Shown here piece after piece: positions 57,460-64,000 of a stretch of 64,000 bases of DNA. Made by a program: the position numbers and the translations under genes. Position 1 is the stretch's first letter, and each line of letters opens with the position of its first letter. The notes beneath the pieces are model-generated. The model worked only from the letters and a program-made list of their open reading frames with translations, was not told the origin of the DNA and searched no databases. The DNA comes from Stenotrophomonas rhizophila (GTDB lineage: Bacteria > Pseudomonadota > Gammaproteobacteria > Xanthomonadales > Xanthomonadaceae): NCBI RefSeq assembly GCF_003751305.1, contig NZ_RJKV01000001.1, positions 1,841,586 to 1,905,585 of the forward strand, in the 5' to 3' direction.

Positions 57460-58404
57460 TCACGCCCGGGCGAAATCGAAGGCCAGCACATCGGCGATCC
57501 GGCCGGTGCGGTTCATGGCCATCAACAGACGGTCCACGCCGACCGCGACGCCCGCGCAGTCGGGCAACGCCGGCAGGGCTGCCAGCAGACGTTCATCCAG
57601 CGGGGGCAGCACGTCGCCACGCGCCGTGCGTCTGGCATGGTCGCGCTCGAAGCGCGCGCGTTGTTCAGCCGCATCGTTCAGCTCGTGATAGCCGTTGGCC
57701 AGCTCCACACTGCCCAGATACAGCTCAAACCGCTCGGCCAGAGGCGGCGTGCCGGGACGGATCCGGGCCAGGGCCGCCTGGGTGGCGGGCCAGTCGTGCA
57801 CCACCGTCATCGTGTCGTCACGGAAGTGCGGCTGGATGCAGTGGGTCATCAGCAGATCGAGCCAGTCGTCGCGGGTGAGCCCATCGGCCTCGATGCGGAC
57901 CTCGGCCAGCGGCGCCTGCAGCTGTTCCAGGCTGGCTTCGAACGGGTCCAACCCGATGTGCCGCTGGTAGAGGCCGCGGTAATCGATCACGTCCAACGTG
58001 GCCTCGCGCTGGACCAGCTGCAGCGCGGCGCGGACCAGCTCGGCGGTCTCGTCGATCAAGCGGCGGTGATCCCAGCCCACCCGATACCACTCCAGCATGG
58101 TGAACTCGGGGTTGTGGCGGCCACCGGCCTCGCCATTACGGAACACGCGACCGAGTTCGTAACAGTCCCCCACCCCGGCGGCAAGCAGCCGCTTGAGGGG
58201 GAACTCCGGCGAGGTGCGTAGCCAGCGTTGCGGCGTGCCTGCATCCACGTGCCCGCTGAAACGGGTGTGGAAGCTGTCGATGTTCGGCTCGGTATTGCCG
58301 GCGGCAGAGAGGATCGGCGTTTCCACCTCCAGCACATCGCGCGCGGCGAAGAAGCCGCGGATCAGCGCGTTGAGCGCAGCACGCTGGCGCAGCGCGGCAA
58401 TCAT
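57460..58404 (-). CDS. epmA: Elongation factor P--(R)-beta-lysine ligase
   Basis: A 314-residue LysRS-like class II enzyme without an anticodon-binding domain (formerly PoxA/GenX), which attaches beta-lysine to EF-P. Motif 2 is LGRVFRNGEAGGRHNPEFTMLEWY (within about 83-107), and motif 3 is GVAVGVDRLLMAM near residue 288. It overlaps the upstream acetyltransferase gene by ATGA. EpmB and EF-P genes are not in the window. Confidence 0.95.
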   Translation of the reverse strand: MIAALRQRAALNALIRGFFAARDVLEVETPILSAAGNTEPNIDSFHTRFSGHVDAGTPQRWLRTSPEFPLKRLLAAGVGDCYELGRVFRNGEAGGRHNPEFTMLEWYRVGWDHRRLIDETAELVRAALQLVQREATLDVIDYRGLYQRHIGLDPFEASLEQLQAPLAEVRIEADGLTRDDWLDLLMTHCIQPHFRDDTMTVVHDWPATQAALARIRPGTPPLAERFELYLGSVELANGYHELNDAAEQRARFERDHARRTARGDVLPPLDERLLAALPALPDCAGVAVGVDRLLMAMNRTGRIADVLAFDFARA

Positions 58405-58886
58405 GCGCGTGCGTCCTTCAGGCGCTGGGCCAACGGCAGCGTCAGCAGATCGCGGGTGTCATCCACATAGCCGGTGGCCAGGTACAACCGGCGCGCCAGT
58501 TCGTTGTGGTGGTTCACTTCCAGCCGCATCCGTTCCACGCCCCGCGCATTGGCACGCTGCTCCAGTATCGCCAGCGCCTGCTTGCCGCGCCCGCGGCCGC
58601 GCGCGGCATGGGCCAGATAAAGCTCGTCCAGCAGCGCGAAGTGACCGCCCTGCTCCAGGCTGAAGCCCATCGCAAGCGCACCGTAGCCCACCACAGCGCC
58701 CGCCTCGTCCAGCCACAACAGCACTTCGCCATTGCGCGGATCTTCCAGCAGTGCGGCCAACGCGTTGCGCACGCGGGTGTCGTCGAAATCGAGTTGGTCT
58801 TCGGCGTAAAAATCGCGCATCAGCCCGATCAACAGCGCGGTGTCAGCGACGGTGGCCAGGCGGAAATCGAGGGGAACGGTCTGCAT
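58401..58886 (-). CDS. GNAT family N-acetyltransferase
   Basis: A 161-residue acetyltransferase. The acetyl-CoA loop is ARGRGRGKQAL (about 97-107), followed by the LEVNHHNELARRLYLATGY segment that forms the C-terminal helix. Substrate unknown. ATG 58886 with an AGAGAG site is preferred over a TTG six codons earlier. It is coupled to epmA (ATGA) and lies 14 bases after ligA, so all three may be cotranscribed. Confidence 0.85.
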   Translation of the reverse strand: MQTVPLDFRLATVADTALLIGLMRDFYAEDQLDFDDTRVRNALAALLEDPRNGEVLLWLDEAGAVVGYGALAMGFSLEQGGHFALLDELYLAHAARGRGRGKQALAILEQRANARGVERMRLEVNHHNELARRLYLATGYVDDTRDLLTLPLAQRLKDARA

Positions 58887-58900
58887 GCGGTCTCTCTTGT

Positions 58901-62608
<3,708 letters not shown>

Positions 62609-62612
<4 letters not shown>

Positions 62613-62635
62613 AGCCGACCGTTGGTCGGCTCTAC
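62609..62635. repeat. SMAG-type REP element (GTAGAGCCGACC subtype), single
   Basis: A perfect 12-base inverted repeat, GTAGAGCCGACC / GGTCGGCTCTAC, around a GTT loop. The TAG of the head (62610-62612) is the stop codon of the aminotransferase gene. It lies 4 bases from the zipA stop on the other strand and may help separate the converging transcripts. Confidence 0.9.
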
Positions 62636-62639
62636 TTGA

Positions 62640-63377
62640 TCACCAACGCGGTGCTTTGGTGAGCGGCGGGGCCTGATGCTGGCGGTCATAGGCACGCAGC
62701 TCATCGCGGATGTGCGCGATGCGCTGGCGGCCCAGGGCGTTGCGGCTGTCATCGAGCACCACGCCATCGAGCAGTTCGCCCATGCGCTGCACGGTCGGCA
62801 GCATCTTTTCCCAGGCGTCCAGCGCGGTCAGCGGCGCCGGCAAGGTCAGGAAGAAGGCGATCGCCGGCGTTTCCATCTCGCGGATGTTGGCCATGTCGAA
62901 ACTGCCCGGCTTCATGATGCTGGCCATCGAGAAGATCGGGCCGCGCTCAGGATGGCCTTCGACCAGACGGTGGAAGACATTCATGTGGCCGAATACCAGG
63001 CCGGTCTTTTCCGCAGCGACGACGATGTCTTCGCCGCGCAGCTGCTCACCGGCACGAGCGGCCACGAACAGCGAGACGATCTTGTCGAAATCCTGGGTGG
63101 TGCGCTTGCCAAGGTCACTGGCCGGACCGGCATCCACCTCGGGCAGGCCGAGCTCGGGCTGGGTGACGCCGTCTTCGCCCACAACGGGTGCAGCGCCATC
63201 GGCCGGGGTGTCGCCCTCGCCCAGTACGGGCTCGCGGCGCTGGCCGTTGGTGCCTTCAGCACCCTCGACACGGCGGCCCTGCACTTTCTTTTTCGGACGG
63301 CCAAACAGGAAGATCGCAGCGATCAACAGCAGGCCGGCGGCCAGGATGCCGATGCGGAGCAGTGCCATGTCGGACAT
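62640..63377 (-). CDS. zipA: Cell division protein ZipA
   Basis: A 245-residue divisome protein that tethers FtsZ to the membrane. N-terminal helix at about 5-26 (LRIGILAAGLLLIAAIFLFG), a basic then Pro/Gly/Glu-rich linker (about 28-95), and a C-terminal FtsZ-binding domain (about 98-230; LVFGHMNVFHR, FSMASIMKPGSFD). Directly downstream of smc on the same strand (47-base gap), as in many gammaproteobacteria. ATG 63377 is used; ATG 63368 is possible. Confidence 0.92.
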   Translation of the reverse strand: MSDMALLRIGILAAGLLLIAAIFLFGRPKKKVQGRRVEGAEGTNGQRREPVLGEGDTPADGAAPVVGEDGVTQPELGLPEVDAGPASDLGKRTTQDFDKIVSLFVAARAGEQLRGEDIVVAAEKTGLVFGHMNVFHRLVEGHPERGPIFSMASIMKPGSFDMANIREMETPAIAFFLTLPAPLTALDAWEKMLPTVQRMGELLDGVVLDDSRNALGRQRIAHIRDELRAYDRQHQAPPLTKAPRW

Positions 63378-63424
63378 TCGGGAGGTTCTCCGGCTAAATC
63401 ATTCAGGTACTTAAGGATGGCACG

Positions 63425-64000
63425 TCACGCCGCGCCCGCCAATCGTGCGGCTTCCTCCAGGTCGACACTGACCAGTCGGCTGACGCCCGGTTCGCGCATG
63501 GTCACGCCGGAAAGCTGCTGCGCAGCCTCCATCGTGGCCTTGTTGTGGCTCACAAACAGGAACTGAACCTTCTCGCTCATTTCCTTGACCATGTTGGCCA
63601 GGCGGCCGACGTTGGCTTCGTCCAGCGGCGCGTCCACCTCGTCCAGCAGGCAGAACGGCGCCGGGTTGAGCTGGAAGATCGCAAACACCAGCGCCACCGC
63701 GGTCATCGCCTTCTCGCCACCGGACAGCAGCGAGATGCTCGACACCCGCTTGCCCGGCGGCCGCGCCATGATCGCAACACCGGTGTCGAGCAGGTCTTCA
63801 CCCGTCAGTTCCAGGTACGCATGGCCACCACCGAACAGGCGCGGGTACAACTGCTGCACGCCAGCGTTGACGCGGTCGAAGGTGTCCTTGAAGCGGCCGC
63901 GGGTCTCGCGGTCAATCTTGCGGATCGCGTCTTCCAGGGTTTCCAGCGCGGTGGTGAGGTCGGTGTTCTGCGCATCCAGGTACTCCGAACGCTGCGAGGC
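63425..64000 (-). CDS. smc: Chromosome segregation protein SMC, C-terminal part (runs off the window)
   Basis: The last 191 residues of SMC are visible; the frame is open to the window edge. The ABC signature is [20 protein letters not shown], Walker B is [17 protein letters not shown], and the H-loop region is FLFVSHNK. The preceding segment ([22 protein letters not shown]) is the coiled-coil end. SMC organises and segregates chromosomes with ScpA and ScpB. First gene of an smc-zipA pair. Confidence 0.95.
   Translation of the reverse strand, partial: ASQRSEYLDAQNTDLTTALETLEDAIRKIDRETRGRFKDTFDRVNAGVQQLYPRLFGGGHAYLELTGEDLLDTGVAIMARPPGKRVSSISLLSGGEKAMTAVALVFAIFQLNPAPFCLLDEVDAPLDEANVGRLANMVKEMSEKVQFLFVSHNKATMEAAQQLSGVTMREPGVSRLVSVDLEEAARLAGAA

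Overview
The window is GC-rich (roughly two thirds G+C), densely packed chromosomal DNA of a gammaproteobacterium of the Lysobacteraceae (Xanthomonadaceae), most probably a Stenotrophomonas. The reasons are the GTAG-headed palindromic repeats (SMAG-type REP elements), the natural Gln at GyrA position 83, the long form of LigA, the five-step HutF/HutG histidine pathway, and local gene orders (mtnA-gyrA, serC-pheA-aroA, smc-zipA). There is no prophage, integron, CRISPR array or complete insertion sequence. The only transposase-like gene is a small REP-associated tyrosine transposase (RAYT) with an altered catalytic motif.

Layout. 1-9778 (minus): one long, tightly overlapping operon for trans-4-hydroxyproline catabolism (2-epimerase, three-subunit-type D-hydroxyproline dehydrogenase, pyrroline-hydroxy-carboxylate deaminase, ketoglutarate semialdehyde dehydrogenase), continuing into an M24 Xaa-Pro-type peptidase and two DUF885 proteins. 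It is controlled by a divergent PAS-AraC regulator. 10638-14447: a possible gene remnant, a small membrane protein, a secreted thermonuclease with a sunset domain, and an MFS exporter divergent from an AraC regulator. 14716-24839: tRNA-Ser(UGA), a LysR/azoR divergon, an OB-fold membrane protein, an SH3b-repeat protein, serS, two TonB-like proteins, and the aroA-pheA-serC cluster. 24976-28068: an FHA membrane protein, two polyhydroxyalkanoate granule proteins, and a membrane-anchored Mrr-like protein.

28072-35526 is the hut regulon: hutF-hutC to the left, hutI-hutH-hutG-hutU to the right, with a palindromic operator candidate between them. 35643-45400 is a surface and lipid region: serine hydrolase, TonB-dependent receptor, SGNH hydrolase, a TetR/thioesterase divergon with two matching operator-like palindromes, an HAD phosphatase, a PlpD-type patatin autotransporter, and small membrane or exported proteins. 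45536-52427 holds an S9 peptidase, a HipA-like kinase overlapping a DUF3037 gene, the RAYT, and quinoprotein glucose dehydrogenase. 52574-64000 is housekeeping: gyrA, mtnA, a DUF3011 protein, epmA, a GNAT acetyltransferase, ligA, a Tat-exported aminotransferase, zipA and the 3' end of smc.

The most notable patterns are these. At all four intact GTAG-repeat loci, the TAG of the repeat head is the in-frame stop codon of the neighbouring gene. The RAYT in the same window has Cys in place of the first His of its HUH motif. A HipA-like kinase/DUF3037 gene pair lies next to it. Overlapping alternative hairpins precede the TonB-dependent receptor. Hydroxyproline catabolism appears to be transcriptionally fused to peptidases that could release it from peptides.
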